DNA of 64,000 nucleotides from CAVTPD01 sp963736575 (GTDB lineage: Bacteria > Bacteroidota > Bacteroidia > Cytophagales > JAAEPT01), in assembly GCA_963736575.1 (NCBI GenBank), contig CAVTPD010000001.1:1984001-2048000 (forward strand), given 5' to 3'. The notes below the pieces were generated by a model that ran no database searches, was not told the origin of the DNA, and saw only the letters and a list, made by a program, of their open reading frames with translations. The translations under genes and the position numbers were made by a program. This document shows positions 16,588-25,432 of this stretch, one piece after another. Within the stretch, counting starts at the first letter, position 1; every line of letters begins with the position of its first letter.

Positions 16588-18096
16588 ATGAGACTGGAAA
16601 TAATGGATACCACACTTCGCGATGGTGAACAAACCTCGGGAGTAGCATTTACAGCAACGGAAAAACTTAGTTTAGCTAAGCTTTTACTAGACGATTTAAA
16701 AGTAGACCGTATAGAAGTAGCCTCTGCAAGAATTTCGGATGGGGAATTAGATGCCGTAAAAAAGATAATTTCTTGGGCTACCCCAAGAAATTACTTAGAC
16801 CGTATTGAAATTTTAGGTTTTGTTGATGGTGGAAAATCATTAGAATGGATTAAAGAAGCTGGTGCTAAAGTAATTAACTTGCTATGCAAGGGCTCTACTA
16901 ACCATTTAGAAAAACAACTTAAAAAGACTAAGGAAGAACATCTTTCCGATATAAAAGCCAGCATTAAACTGGCCCATGAATACGGTATTTCTGTGAACTT
17001 ATATTTAGAAGATTGGTCAAACGGAATGAAAAATTCTAAAGATTATATTTTCTATATGTTAGACAACCTGAAAAATGAAGGTGTTAAACGTTTTATGCTG
17101 CCCGATACCTTGGGGATACTCAATCCAGATTTAATTACCCAATATATAAAAGAAACAAAAGATAGATACCCTACACTAAAATTCGATTCGCATTTACATA
17201 ATGATTACGACTTAGCTGTAGGAAACACATTTGCTGCAATAAAAGCCGGGATTAATGGCTTACACACCACCATTAATGGCTTAGGTGAAAGAACTGGCAA
17301 TACACCATTAGCCAGTGTTATTGGTTTAAGAGATCATTTAAACTTTGAATCGGGTGTTGATGAAACAAAGTTGAACAAAGTCAGTAAAATTGTTGAAGTT
17401 TTCAGTGGTATTAGAATACCCAATAACAAACCTATTGTGGGAGCCCATGTGTTTACACAAACCTGTGGCGTACATGCAGACGGAGACAACAAAGGTAATC
17501 TTTACTTTAATGAACTTACTCCTGAACGTTTCAGCAGAAAAAGAGAATACGCTTTAGGAAAAACTTCTGGTAAAGCCAGTATCAAAAAAAACTTAGAAGA
17601 ATTGGGCATTGAGCTTTCAGACGAAGCCATGAAGAAAATTCTTAAACGAGTGGTTGATCTGGGAGATAAAAAAGAAACTATTACACAGGAAGATCTTCCT
17701 TTTATTATATCTGATGTTTTAGGTAGTGATATGATTGAAGAGAAAATCAAAATCAAGAACTACTATTCTACCCACGTATATAATTTAAAGCCCGTTACTA
17801 CCATTCGTTTAGAAATAAACAATAAAGAATACGAGGCATGTTCAACTGGTGATGGTCAGTACGATGCTTTTATGAAAGCCGTAAAAATAATCTATGATGA
17901 TTTAGGAAAAGAAATCTCTAAGCTTACTAATTACAAAATTAGTATTCCCCCTGGTGGTAGAACAGATGCCTTAGTAGAAACCATTATTTCATGGGATTTT
18001 AAAGGAAAAGAATTTAAAACAAGGGGATTAGAGTCCGACCAGCAAGCTGCTGCTATCATTGCAACAGTAAAAATGCTAAATTTAATTGAAGGTTAA
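16588..18096 (+). CDS. 2-isopropylmalate/citramalate synthase family protein with regulatory domain
   Basis: 502 residues. The TIM-barrel catalytic domain (about 1-280) has DTTLRDGEQTSG at 7-18, the metal and substrate segment DSHLHNDYDLAVGN, and GLGERTGNTPLASV. A LeuA-type allosteric dimer domain (about 365-500) holds IPPGGRTDALVET and GLESDQQAAAI. The family condenses acetyl-CoA with a 2-oxoacid: 2-isopropylmalate synthase for leucine or citramalate synthase for isoleucine. A stand-alone copy, without leuBCD and next to prs, is common in Flavobacteriia, so the substrate is ambiguous. It is preceded by a promoter-like box. Confidence 0.85.
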   Translation: MRLEIMDTTLRDGEQTSGVAFTATEKLSLAKLLLDDLKVDRIEVASARISDGELDAVKKIISWATPRNYLDRIEILGFVDGGKSLEWIKEAGAKVINLLCKGSTNHLEKQLKKTKEEHLSDIKASIKLAHEYGISVNLYLEDWSNGMKNSKDYIFYMLDNLKNEGVKRFMLPDTLGILNPDLITQYIKETKDRYPTLKFDSHLHNDYDLAVGNTFAAIKAGINGLHTTINGLGERTGNTPLASVIGLRDHLNFESGVDETKLNKVSKIVEVFSGIRIPNNKPIVGAHVFTQTCGVHADGDNKGNLYFNELTPERFSRKREYALGKTSGKASIKKNLEELGIELSDEAMKKILKRVVDLGDKKETITQEDLPFIISDVLGSDMIEEKIKIKNYYSTHVYNLKPVTTIRLEINNKEYEACSTGDGQYDAFMKAVKIIYDDLGKEISKLTNYKISIPPGGRTDALVETIISWDFKGKEFKTRGLESDQQAAAIIATVKMLNLIEG

Positions 18097-18121
18097 GCAT
18101 TCAAAAACAAAGTAAAAACCC

Positions 18122-18129
18122 TATATTTG
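18122..18129 (+). promoter_or_regulatory. Bacteroidota -7 box before prs
   Basis: TATATTTG followed by C, 41 bases before the prs ATG at 18171. It supports ATG 18171 over an in-frame TTG at 18153. The nearest TTG, at 18106, is spaced too close for a canonical -33. Confidence 0.45.
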
Positions 18130-18170
18130 CGCAAAATTTTGCAAGGATATACTTGGAACAAAGCAACAAA

Positions 18171-19106
18171 ATGAACTCAACTGTAAAGATTTTCTCCGGA
18201 ACTGCATCTAGGTATTTAGCTGATAAAATTGCTCTTGCTTATGGTAAAGACCTTGGCTTAGTAACTGCTGAACGCTTTAGTGATGGCGAACTTTCAGTAC
18301 ATTATAACGAGTCGGTAAGAGGATGTGATGTATTTATTGTGCAATCTACCTTCCCTTCTGCCGATAATTTAATGGAGCTATTGTTGTTGATTGATGCCGC
18401 TAAAAGAGCCTCTGCTGCAAAAATAACGGTAGTTGTGCCTTATTTCGGTTACGCAAGACAAGACCGAAAAGACAAACCTAGAGTTAGTATTGCTGCTAAA
18501 TTAGTAGCTAATCTACTTTCAGCAGCTGGTGCCACACGTCTTATGACATGTGATTTACACGCAGATCAAATTCAAGGATTCTTTGACTTCCCTGTAGATC
18601 ATTTTGACGGTGCTTCGGTATTTGTACCTTACGTTCAGTCTTTAGAATTAGAAAACTTAATCATTGCATCTCCGGATGTTGGTGGTGTAAAAAGAGCAAG
18701 AAACTTTGCTAAATATTTAGGTGCAGACTTAGTGGTTTGTGACAAACACAGAGAAAGAGCTAACAAAGTAGCTTCAATGCAATTAATTGGTGATGTAACA
18801 GACGCTAATGTAATATTAGTAGATGACTTAATTGATACAGGTGGCACCTTATCTAAAGCAGCTCAATTAATATTAGAAAAAGGGGCTAAATCTGTACGAG
18901 CAATTTGTACGCACCCTGTTTTATCGGGTAAAGCATATGAAAACATTAACAACTCTGTCCTTCAGGAATTAGTTGTAACTAACACCATTCCTGTAAAAGA
19001 AGATTTAAGCGATAAGATCCGTGTTTTAAACATTGGTGAATTATTCGCAAAAGCAATTCGTAAGATTCACGATTACGAATCAATTAGTCCGTTATTTATT
19101 AAATAA
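18171..19106 (+). CDS. prs: Ribose-phosphate pyrophosphokinase
   Basis: Makes PRPP from ribose-5-phosphate and ATP for nucleotides, histidine and NAD. It has 311 residues from ATG 18171. Motifs seen are FSDGELSVHYNESVRGCDVF, the ATP-binding loop with YFGYARQDRK, the metal site TCDLHADQIQGFF, and the PRPP-binding loop ILVDDLIDTGGT. It is the class I (standard bacterial) type. rplY follows after 13 bases, an arrangement typical of Bacteroidota. Confidence 0.95.
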   Translation: MNSTVKIFSGTASRYLADKIALAYGKDLGLVTAERFSDGELSVHYNESVRGCDVFIVQSTFPSADNLMELLLLIDAAKRASAAKITVVVPYFGYARQDRKDKPRVSIAAKLVANLLSAAGATRLMTCDLHADQIQGFFDFPVDHFDGASVFVPYVQSLELENLIIASPDVGGVKRARNFAKYLGADLVVCDKHRERANKVASMQLIGDVTDANVILVDDLIDTGGTLSKAAQLILEKGAKSVRAICTHPVLSGKAYENINNSVLQELVVTNTIPVKEDLSDKIRVLNIGELFAKAIRKIHDYESISPLFIK

Positions 19107-19119
19107 TCCATATATAACC

Positions 19120-19695
19120 ATGAAAACGACAGAGATAGTAGGCTTCAGAAGAGAAGACGTTGGAACGAAAAGTTCGAAATTGTTAAGAGCCGATGGTAAT
19201 GTCCCATGTGTATTGTACGGTGGAGATGAAATAATTCACTTCCACTCACCAATGATCCTTTTTAAGGACTTATTCTACACTAATGATGCATTCATCGTAA
19301 ATTTGAACATTGAAGGAACTTTAAAAAGAGCGATCCTTAAAGACTCTCAATTTCATCCAGTAAGTGATGTGCCTTTACACGCAGATTTCTTAGAAATTTT
19401 CGACGATAAAGAAGTAGAAGTATTAGTACCTATAAAAGTAACTGGTAACTCACCAGGTGTTATTAAAGGTGGTCAATTACAATTGAAAACTGAAAAATTA
19501 AGAGTTAAAGCAAAACCTGCTTTAATCCCTGATTATGTTAGTGTTAACATCTCTTCTTTAGATTTAGGTAAATCACTTAAAGTAAAACATATTGAAGCAG
19601 GAGATTACGCTATCTTAAATAACGAAAATGTATCTGTTGCTACAGTAATTATACCAAGAGCTCTTAAAGCTGCTCAATCAGCTGGTGAAGAATAA
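19120..19695 (+). CDS. rplY: 50S ribosomal protein L25 (general stress protein Ctc form)
   Basis: 191 residues: an N-terminal L25 5S-rRNA-binding domain (about 1-90, VGTKSSKLLRADGNVPCVLYGG) and a C-terminal TL5/Ctc beta domain (about 95-190, DKEVEVLVPIKVTGNSPGVIKGG). The ATG at 19120 is chosen, since longer open frame upstream lies inside prs. It is co-transcribed with prs and ended by a hairpin at 19725. The prs-rplY-pth order is conserved in the phylum. Confidence 0.95.
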   Translation: MKTTEIVGFRREDVGTKSSKLLRADGNVPCVLYGGDEIIHFHSPMILFKDLFYTNDAFIVNLNIEGTLKRAILKDSQFHPVSDVPLHADFLEIFDDKEVEVLVPIKVTGNSPGVIKGGQLQLKTEKLRVKAKPALIPDYVSVNISSLDLGKSLKVKHIEAGDYAILNNENVSVATVIIPRALKAAQSAGEE

Positions 19696-19724
19696 GAATT
19701 TATTTAACTTGAGTTAATATTTAA

Positions 19725-19755
19725 TACCCTTCAGCTAAAACTGAGGGGTATTTTT
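19725..19755 (+). terminator. Terminator after rplY
   Basis: Stem TACCCTTCAG/CTGAGGGGTA (one mismatch, loop CTAAAA) followed by TTTTT. The pth ATG lies only eight bases beyond. A TAnnTTTG match (19749-19756) overlaps the T run, so pth may have its own promoter. Confidence 0.75.
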
Positions 19756-19762
19756 GTTTATT

Positions 19763-20320
19763 ATGAAATACTTAATAGTTGGATTAGGAAACCCCGGTCT
19801 AGAATACCAAACCACAAGACATAACATTGGTTTTATAGTATTAGACAATTTTGCAAATGAGCATAATAAAACCTTTAAGACAGAACGCTATGGTGACATA
19901 TCTGAAATTAAAATTAAAGGAAGAAGTATTACATTATTAAAACCTTCTACTTTTATGAACTTAAGCGGAAAAGCTGTTAGGTATTGGCAACAACAATTAA
20001 AAATTGAAGTAGAACATATATTAATTATTACAGATGATCTTGCTTTACCTTCTGGGAAAATACGCTTAAAAGGAAAAGGCTCTGATGGTGGTCACAATGG
20101 TTTAAAAAGTATTCAAGAACTTCTAGAAACATCACAATACCCAAGGTTGCGATTTGGTGTTGGCTCTGATTTTAGTAAAGGACAACAAGCCGATTATGTA
20201 TTGGGAAATTTCTCTACAGAAGAAATAACAGAAATCAATACAGGTATAGAGAACTCCATTAAAACCATAGAGTCATTTGTACTTCAAGGGATAGAAAGAA
20301 CCATGAATCAATTCAATTAA
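19763..20320 (+). CDS. pth: Peptidyl-tRNA hydrolase
   Basis: Releases peptides from peptidyl-tRNA. It has 185 residues from ATG 19763; a TTG nine bases earlier is in the terminator region and disfavoured. The catalytic His20 is in LEYQTTRHNIGF, with supporting motifs GLGNPG (7-12), KPSTFMNLSGKAV, DDLALPSGKIRLK and GSDGGHNGLKSI. Full length for the family. Confidence 0.95.
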   Translation: MKYLIVGLGNPGLEYQTTRHNIGFIVLDNFANEHNKTFKTERYGDISEIKIKGRSITLLKPSTFMNLSGKAVRYWQQQLKIEVEHILIITDDLALPSGKIRLKGKGSDGGHNGLKSIQELLETSQYPRLRFGVGSDFSKGQQADYVLGNFSTEEITEINTGIENSIKTIESFVLQGIERTMNQFN

Positions 20321-20334
20321 AATTAAACATGTAA

Positions 20335-20342
20335 TATTTTTG
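20335..20342 (+). promoter_or_regulatory. Possible -7 box upstream of the PorP/SprF gene
   Basis: TATTTTTG followed by C, 144 bases before the start at 20487. This implies a long 5' leader (about 20350-20486), in which I see no recognisable riboswitch. No -33 TTG is evident. Confidence 0.35.
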
Positions 20343-20486
20343 CAACATCTTCGTATAGATAGTATTACTATTACTAAGGAAAAAATCTATACTATAATAT
20401 TATTATAACTATTAAAAAAAGCGTATATTAGAGATTGCATGGAGATTAAAGCTATTTAACGAAGAAAAACTTAAGTTCTTAAAGGC

Positions 20487-21506
20487 ATGAAGAAACATTT
20501 ATTAGCAGCCTGTGCTGTTCTTGTAATGTACATGGGGGCTAACGCTCAACAGTTACCACAGTACACACAGTACATGATTAATAGTTATTTGATAAATCCG
20601 GCTCTAGCGGGCACGGAGGACTTCATTGACATGAAAGTTGGTTATAGAAACCAATGGGGTGGCGCTTTTGGAGGACAAGCTCCAAAAACTTACTATGTAA
20701 GTGCTCACTCAGCTATAGGAAAACCACATGAATATTATCACCATAAAGGTGAGAATCAAAACTGGCATGGAGTCGGTGGTATGGTAATAGGTGACCAAAC
20801 AGGCCCTACTTCTGCCAATTCCTTCTTATTGTCTTACTCATACAACATGGGTATTATAAAACCTAGAGGTTCTGGTATTTATAAAAAAGGTGGTGTAAGA
20901 GCTAGTTTCGGTTTATTTGCTGGTCTTAAACAATTTAAAATTGATTGGGATAAGATTACTACCGCTGTACCCGAAGCACCCCAAAACTTGGGTGGCGTAC
21001 AAGGGAAATTAAAGCCCGAAATTTCTATTGGTACATGGATATATGGCGAAAAATGGTATGTAGGTCTATCTAGCTTTCAATTATTAAATAGCAGTGTAGA
21101 TTATAGCGACTTTGCAACAGACGAAAGAAATGGAAATAGTTCCATAGGTACATTAACCCAACATTTCTTCGTAACAGCAGGTGCTAAAGTACCGCTATCT
21201 GAAATGGTGAACTGGATTCCTTCCATTTTGTTTAAAGGAGTTGCAGGCGCACCATTAGCTTTAGATATTAACTCAAGATTTGATTACGATGATTCCTACT
21301 GGGTAGGTGCATCCTATAGACATGGAGAATCTGTTTCGTTAATGGCAGGTGCGGTAATTAATTACTTAGTTGAAGTTGCATACTCATACGATATAGTAAT
21401 TAACAATGCGTCTAAATACAATGCAAACGGATCACACGAAATAACATTAGGGTTTAGAATTAACCCAAACAGTCATTTGCATAATGCAGAAAGATTCTGG
21501 AAATAG
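20487..21506 (+). CDS. PorP/SprF family type IX secretion system membrane protein
   Basis: 339 residues with a signal peptide (MKKHLLAACAVLVMYMGANAQ). The mature N-terminus, QLPQYTQYMINSYLINPALAGTEDF split at about residues 21-45, is the family signature, followed by VGYRNQWGG. The rest is a 14-strand-like outer-membrane beta-barrel pattern. PorP/SprF proteins bind or anchor type IX secretion substrates, notably those with type B C-terminal domains. No such substrate gene is adjacent here, unlike the second copy at 57563. It is a single-gene unit ending in a terminator at 21541. Confidence 0.92.
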   Translation: MKKHLLAACAVLVMYMGANAQQLPQYTQYMINSYLINPALAGTEDFIDMKVGYRNQWGGAFGGQAPKTYYVSAHSAIGKPHEYYHHKGENQNWHGVGGMVIGDQTGPTSANSFLLSYSYNMGIIKPRGSGIYKKGGVRASFGLFAGLKQFKIDWDKITTAVPEAPQNLGGVQGKLKPEISIGTWIYGEKWYVGLSSFQLLNSSVDYSDFATDERNGNSSIGTLTQHFFVTAGAKVPLSEMVNWIPSILFKGVAGAPLALDINSRFDYDDSYWVGASYRHGESVSLMAGAVINYLVEVAYSYDIVINNASKYNANGSHEITLGFRINPNSHLHNAERFWK

Positions 21507-21540
21507 CAATTTTCTTCGTGCCTCCAAATTTCCAGTATTA

Positions 21541-21571
21541 AGGGAAGCCTCTTCGGAGCTTCCCTTTTTTT
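21541..21571 (+). terminator. Terminator after the PorP/SprF gene
   Basis: Stem AGGGAAGC.CTC / GAG.GCTTCCCT with one bulged base, loop TTCG-like, and a seven-T run (21541-21571). Confidence 0.85.
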
Positions 21572-21653
21572 ATGTCTTCGGTTGAAAACTAAGACCTTTT
21601 TTATCCGAAATAGTGCTAAGGATTTTATATTTTACAGGTCAAATTTCAGAACT

Positions 21654-22652
21654 ATGAATGTTTTTGTTACCGGACATAACGGTTATATAGGAGCTTGGCT
21701 CATCGGACTTTTACAAGACAACAATCACCACGTTACAGGATGCGACATTAACCTTTTTGAAGGTTGCGCTTGGGAGGATTATCCAAAAGCTGACGTAGAA
21801 CTAAACAAAGACCTTAGATATCTTACAATTGAAAATCTAAAAGGGATTGACTGTGTAATGCACCTAGGTGCTATATCTAATGACCCTATGGGCGACTTAG
21901 ACGAAAACATCACCTATAGCATTAATAGAGAAGGCTCCATTCATTTAGCTAAAGTTGCTAAAGAAGCTGGCGTAAGTCGTTTCTTATTCAGTAGTAGTTG
22001 TTCTATTTATGGAAAAGGTGAAAAGTTAGACTTAGAAGAAACCGACCCTACCAATCCAATTACCGCCTATGCAGTTTCTAAAATTGCTACCGAAAATGCC
22101 TTAATGGAAATGGCAGACGAAAACTTCTCCCCTGCTTATTTAAGAAATGCTACCGCATATGGCCACTCCCCTATGCTTAGGATAGATTTAGTGGTAAATA
22201 ACTTATTAGGTTGCGCTATTGCTAACGGAGACATTCAAATTAAATCGGATGGTTCTCCTTGGAGACCACTAATTCATTGTAAAGATATTGCGCGTGCTTT
22301 TGTTGCTTTCTTAGAAGCTCCTAAAGAAACTATTCATAATCAGATTGTAAACATTGGTGGAAACAAAGAAAACTTCCAAGTAAAAGATGTTGCTGATCTA
22401 GTTCAAAAATATTCACCGGAAGCGAATATTGTATTTACAGGTGAAGTAGGCGAAGACCCAAGAAACTACCGTGTTAAATTTGACAAGCTAAACACCCTGC
22501 TACCTGATTTCAAATTAGAATATACGTTGGAAGAAGGGATTAAAGAACTGTACGCTAAATACAAAGAACACAACTTTGATAAAGCTGATTTTGATGGCGA
22601 TCAATTTGTGCGTTTAAGAACATTAAGAAACCGTTTAAGCTTAATAAACTAA
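21654..22652 (+). CDS. NAD-dependent epimerase/dehydratase (extended SDR)
   Basis: 332 residues from ATG 21654 (MNVFVTGHNGYIGAWL); the open frame before it is not needed, since the Rossmann motif TGHNGYIG begins at residue 6. The active site is SSSCSIYGKG with the Tyr-x-x-x-Lys in ITAYAVSKI. RNATAYGHSPMLRIDLVVNN and PWRPLIHCKDIARAF are typical of nucleotide-sugar 4,6-dehydratase or epimerase relatives. The exact nucleotide-sugar substrate is not predictable. The gene ends one base before an RfbC-like gene, so the two enzymes probably act on the same sugar. Confidence 0.85.
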   Translation: MNVFVTGHNGYIGAWLIGLLQDNNHHVTGCDINLFEGCAWEDYPKADVELNKDLRYLTIENLKGIDCVMHLGAISNDPMGDLDENITYSINREGSIHLAKVAKEAGVSRFLFSSSCSIYGKGEKLDLEETDPTNPITAYAVSKIATENALMEMADENFSPAYLRNATAYGHSPMLRIDLVVNNLLGCAIANGDIQIKSDGSPWRPLIHCKDIARAFVAFLEAPKETIHNQIVNIGGNKENFQVKDVADLVQKYSPEANIVFTGEVGEDPRNYRVKFDKLNTLLPDFKLEYTLEEGIKELYAKYKEHNFDKADFDGDQFVRLRTLRNRLSLIN

Positions 22653-22653
22653 G

Positions 22654-23184
22654 ATGATTTTTACAGAAACGAAGTTAAAAGGCGCTTTTGAAATAGAACT
22701 TGAAAAAAGAGGTGACGAACGTGGTTTTTTTGCCCGCGCTTTTTGTGAAAATGAATTTGCTGAACAGGGTTTAGAAACCCGTTTTGTTCAATGTAACATG
22801 TCTTTTTCGGCTGATAAGTTTACGTTAAGAGGTTTCCATTACCAAATAGATGGTGCTGAAGAAGTTAAACTGATCCGTTGTACTAAGGGCAGTATTTTAG
22901 ATGTTATCATAGACATCCGTCCGGATTCCCCAACATATTGCCAGCATATAGCTGTAGAACTTACCGAAAAGAACCATAAGATGCTGTATGTACCCAAAGG
23001 ATTTGCGCACAGCTTTATTACCTTAGAAGAAAATATAGAAGTTTTCTACATGGTTTCTGAATTTTATACACCCGGTAAGGAACGTGGTATTCGCTGGAAC
23101 GATCCATTGTTTAATGTACAATGGCCTACTGATAAACCTATTTTATCGGATAAGGATGCTAGTCATCCGGATTTTGTGAAGTAA
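22654..23184 (+). CDS. rfbC: dTDP-4-dehydrorhamnose 3,5-epimerase family protein
   Basis: 176 residues, the usual RfbC length. The catalytic His62 is in TLRGFHYQ, and the second catalytic residue is a tyrosine in VFYMVSEFYTPGKERGIRWND (about 132-138). RfbC epimerises C3 and C5 of dTDP-4-keto-6-deoxyglucose. Neither rfbA nor rfbB is adjacent, so the enzyme could act on a related 4-keto sugar made by the SDR enzyme encoded just upstream. A terminator follows. Confidence 0.85.
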   Translation: MIFTETKLKGAFEIELEKRGDERGFFARAFCENEFAEQGLETRFVQCNMSFSADKFTLRGFHYQIDGAEEVKLIRCTKGSILDVIIDIRPDSPTYCQHIAVELTEKNHKMLYVPKGFAHSFITLEENIEVFYMVSEFYTPGKERGIRWNDPLFNVQWPTDKPILSDKDASHPDFVK

Positions 23185-23207
23185 TTAATGCTTTTTTTGG
23201 ACATGGT

Positions 23208-23237
23208 ACAGCTAAGCTCCTTCCTTAGCTGTTTTTA
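23208..23237 (+). terminator. Terminator after rfbC-like gene
   Basis: Perfect 9-base arms ACAGCTAAG/CTTAGCTGT (23208-23216 and 23224-23232), a 7-base loop, then a T run. Confidence 0.85.
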
Positions 23238-23302
23238 TATTCAAGTGAAGAATTAACATTTTTTTAACACGCTCTAACAATGAACTTTTCATTTTTTTCT
23301 TC

Positions 23303-23310
23303 TAGTTTTG
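23303..23310 (+). promoter_or_regulatory. Bacteroidota -7 box before the CBM gene
   Basis: TAGTTTTG followed by C, 42 bases before ATG 23352. Its position supports that ATG, and not the GTG at 23389, as the original translation start. Confidence 0.45.
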
Positions 23311-23351
23311 CACTTTATCATTTTAATCATTTCTTTTAACTTTTATTCTTT

Positions 23352-25008
23352 ATGAAAAAGTTTTTATCGTGTTTTATCGTGTTTTATCGTGTTAATTTTT
23401 ATTAACACCTTAACAACTCTAGCGCAAAACTGTAACATTCAAAATTGGGATAACCAACAAATTTACACCTCTGGTAATCAGGTGAAATATAACGGTACCA
23501 TATATGAAGCCAAATGGTGGATTCAGGGCTCTGCACCCACATCAGACCCTTATGGCCCTTGGCACTTTGTAGAACTGTGTACTACTGAAATCATTGATCC
23601 TTCCACTTGTGAAAGCATTGATCTTTGGAATAATACACAAGTTTATAACGGCGGTGAAACCGTTCGTTTTAACGGCACTAAATACCAATCTAATTATTAC
23701 AGTGTAAATGCAAATCCGGAAAGTAATTATGGTGAAAACGCCAGTGTAGGTAAACCATGGATTCTTTTAGGTGATTGTGACATCCCAAACATTACTAAAG
23801 TAGGTACATTAAGTGATTTTACTACCGAAGTAGGTGAGCGTTCTACTATACAAAGTCTAACCGTAGCGGCCGCTAATCTAACTACTGTTTTAAATATTAC
23901 TGTACCCGCTAATTTTGAAATTGCTTTAAGCGAAAACGGCCCATGGAAAAACAGCATTAGCCTATCACCAACTACAGGTGGTGTTTTACCTACCGAAATT
24001 TATGTTGCTTACAACCCCAATGGTTTAGGCTACCACCACGGTACTGTTGTTTTTACTTCCACTTCAGCCACTCCAGTGGAATTCGAAATTAAAGGTACAG
24101 CCGAAAAATTCACCCATGTAGTATGTAACTCCAAAGAAGCTTGGGAAAGCGGTAGTATATATAACACGGGGGATTTAGTTACCTACAATGGTAAACTTTA
24201 CCGCGCTAATTGGTGGACACAAGGTCAAACACCAGATGAAACACAGCAATACGGCCCTTGGTCGGTTAAAAGTGAATGCGTTTTTACTGAACTAACCATT
24301 AACACAGCAAACTTACAGCCTTTTACTACTTTATTAGGAACGCCTTCTGCCACACAAACTTTAGCATTACAACTTACGGATATTTACAACTTGGTGGATG
24401 TAGAACTACCTAATCATTTTGAAATTTCCTTAACCCAAAACGGCACCTACACCAACCGACTTACCTTAGAACCTACTAATAACGAAATCAATGTAAGTCT
24501 TTTTGTACGGTACAATCCGTCTTCTGCGGGCAACCACGCCGGTAAAATATTAATTAGTACTGCCGGACTAGCTCCTACTGCTGTGGATGTGCAAGGCAGC
24601 TCCACCCCCCTATGGTCTCAAACCGCTAATGATAAAGCAGAACTGAATTTAAGCATTAAACAAGTAGGTATTGGTACGTCTACTGTACCTTCCAGCTATA
24701 TGATGGCCGTTAACGGTAAAATTTTAGCCCGGGGATTAAAAATACAGGCTGATGGTTGGGCAGATTTTGTATTTCAAGAAGATTACAAACTGATTCCTCT
24801 GGAAGAAGTAGAAACGTACATTGCTACCGAAAAGCATTTACCCAATATTCCTACGGAAGAAGAAATAAAAGCCAACGGGATTGATACCGAAGAAATGTTA
24901 ACTCTACACATGCAAAAAATTGAAGAATTAACCTTATACCTAATTGAATTAAAGAAGCAAAACCAAGCTTTAGAAAACCGAATTAAAACATTAGAGAGCA
25001 ATGAATAG
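23352..25008 (+). pseudogene. Secreted carbohydrate-binding multidomain protein; signal peptide out of frame
   Basis: The body (23389-25008, about 540 residues) has three CBM5/12-like modules. Each starts at a cysteine and has a W/Y-rich core (QVKYNGTIYEAKWWIQG, TVRFNGTKYQSNYYSV, LVTYNGKLYRANWWTQG). Two Ig-like beta-sandwiches separate them. The C-terminal region (about 410-539) holds IKQVGIGTS, a YKLIPLEEVETYI segment and a coiled coil, as in many Bacteroidota surface proteins. Chitin or cellulose binding is a family inference. The ATG at 23352 reads MKKFLSCFIV and then leaves frame: a 10-bp unit GTTTTATCGT is duplicated at 23371-23390. Removing one copy gives MKKFLSCFIVLIFINTL in frame with AQN and a full signal peptide. 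A GTG at 23389 is the only in-frame fallback start. Confidence 0.8.
23360..23390 (+). repeat. 10-bp tandem repeat in the signal-peptide codons
   Basis: Two perfect units of GTTTTATCGT (23371-23380, 23381-23390), preceded by an imperfect 11-base copy (23360-23370). Because 10 is not a multiple of three, a change in copy number switches the reading frame of the gene. Confidence 0.9.
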
Positions 25009-25429
25009 ATTTTTAAAAACACTGCTCCTGCTTTTTACCGTAATACTGTTGGGGAGCTTTGAAGGCCCGGTAGATAATAAGTTTTTGCTTACCGGAGGTA
25101 CCGAGAAAAAGTGGCGCTTAGAGTATTTTCTTTTCGATGGGTATGACTTTACCGATTCGGTGGAGTGTATCAAAGGAATGGAAATATTGTTTCATCAAGC
25201 GAATAGTTATAAAAGCACTGATCCATGCAACGAAGCAATTTATACAGGAACGTACACCATTAATAATGAATTATTTGTAATGGATCAAGACACTTTTAAA
25301 GTAAAAGAAATTACTAATGATAAATTAAGTTATAGTAGAAACAGCACTGCTATGGCTAAGATTGGCGCTTTGGATATTGCTGAAATTGAACATGAATTAA
25401 CGTTTATTTTATACCCCGTAAATGACTAA
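25001..25429 (+). CDS. Secreted hypothetical protein, lipocalin-like pattern
   Basis: 142 residues with a signal peptide (about 1-25, FLKTLLLLFTVILLGSF). The mature part has a WRLEYFLFDGYDF start followed by short beta strands, with two cysteines (VECIKG and DPCNE). This resembles the small lipocalin-like proteins (KWxL start) common in Bacteroidota, but no confident family match can be given. The start overlaps the end of the CBM gene by eight bases, so it is in the same transcript. Confidence 0.6.
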   Translation: MNRFLKTLLLLFTVILLGSFEGPVDNKFLLTGGTEKKWRLEYFLFDGYDFTDSVECIKGMEILFHQANSYKSTDPCNEAIYTGTYTINNELFVMDQDTFKVKEITNDKLSYSRNSTAMAKIGALDIAEIEHELTFILYPVND

Positions 25430-25432
25430 ATT

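Noticed and set aside
19749..19756. Separate promoter for pth overlapping the rplY terminator
   Set aside because: TAnnTTTG matches by sequence, but the T run of the terminator makes such a match likely by chance and there is no -33 TTG.
20343..20486. Riboswitch or small RNA in the long leader before the PorP/SprF gene
   Set aside because: No conserved riboswitch core or stable long stem could be seen; the stretch is AT-rich and unstructured by eye.
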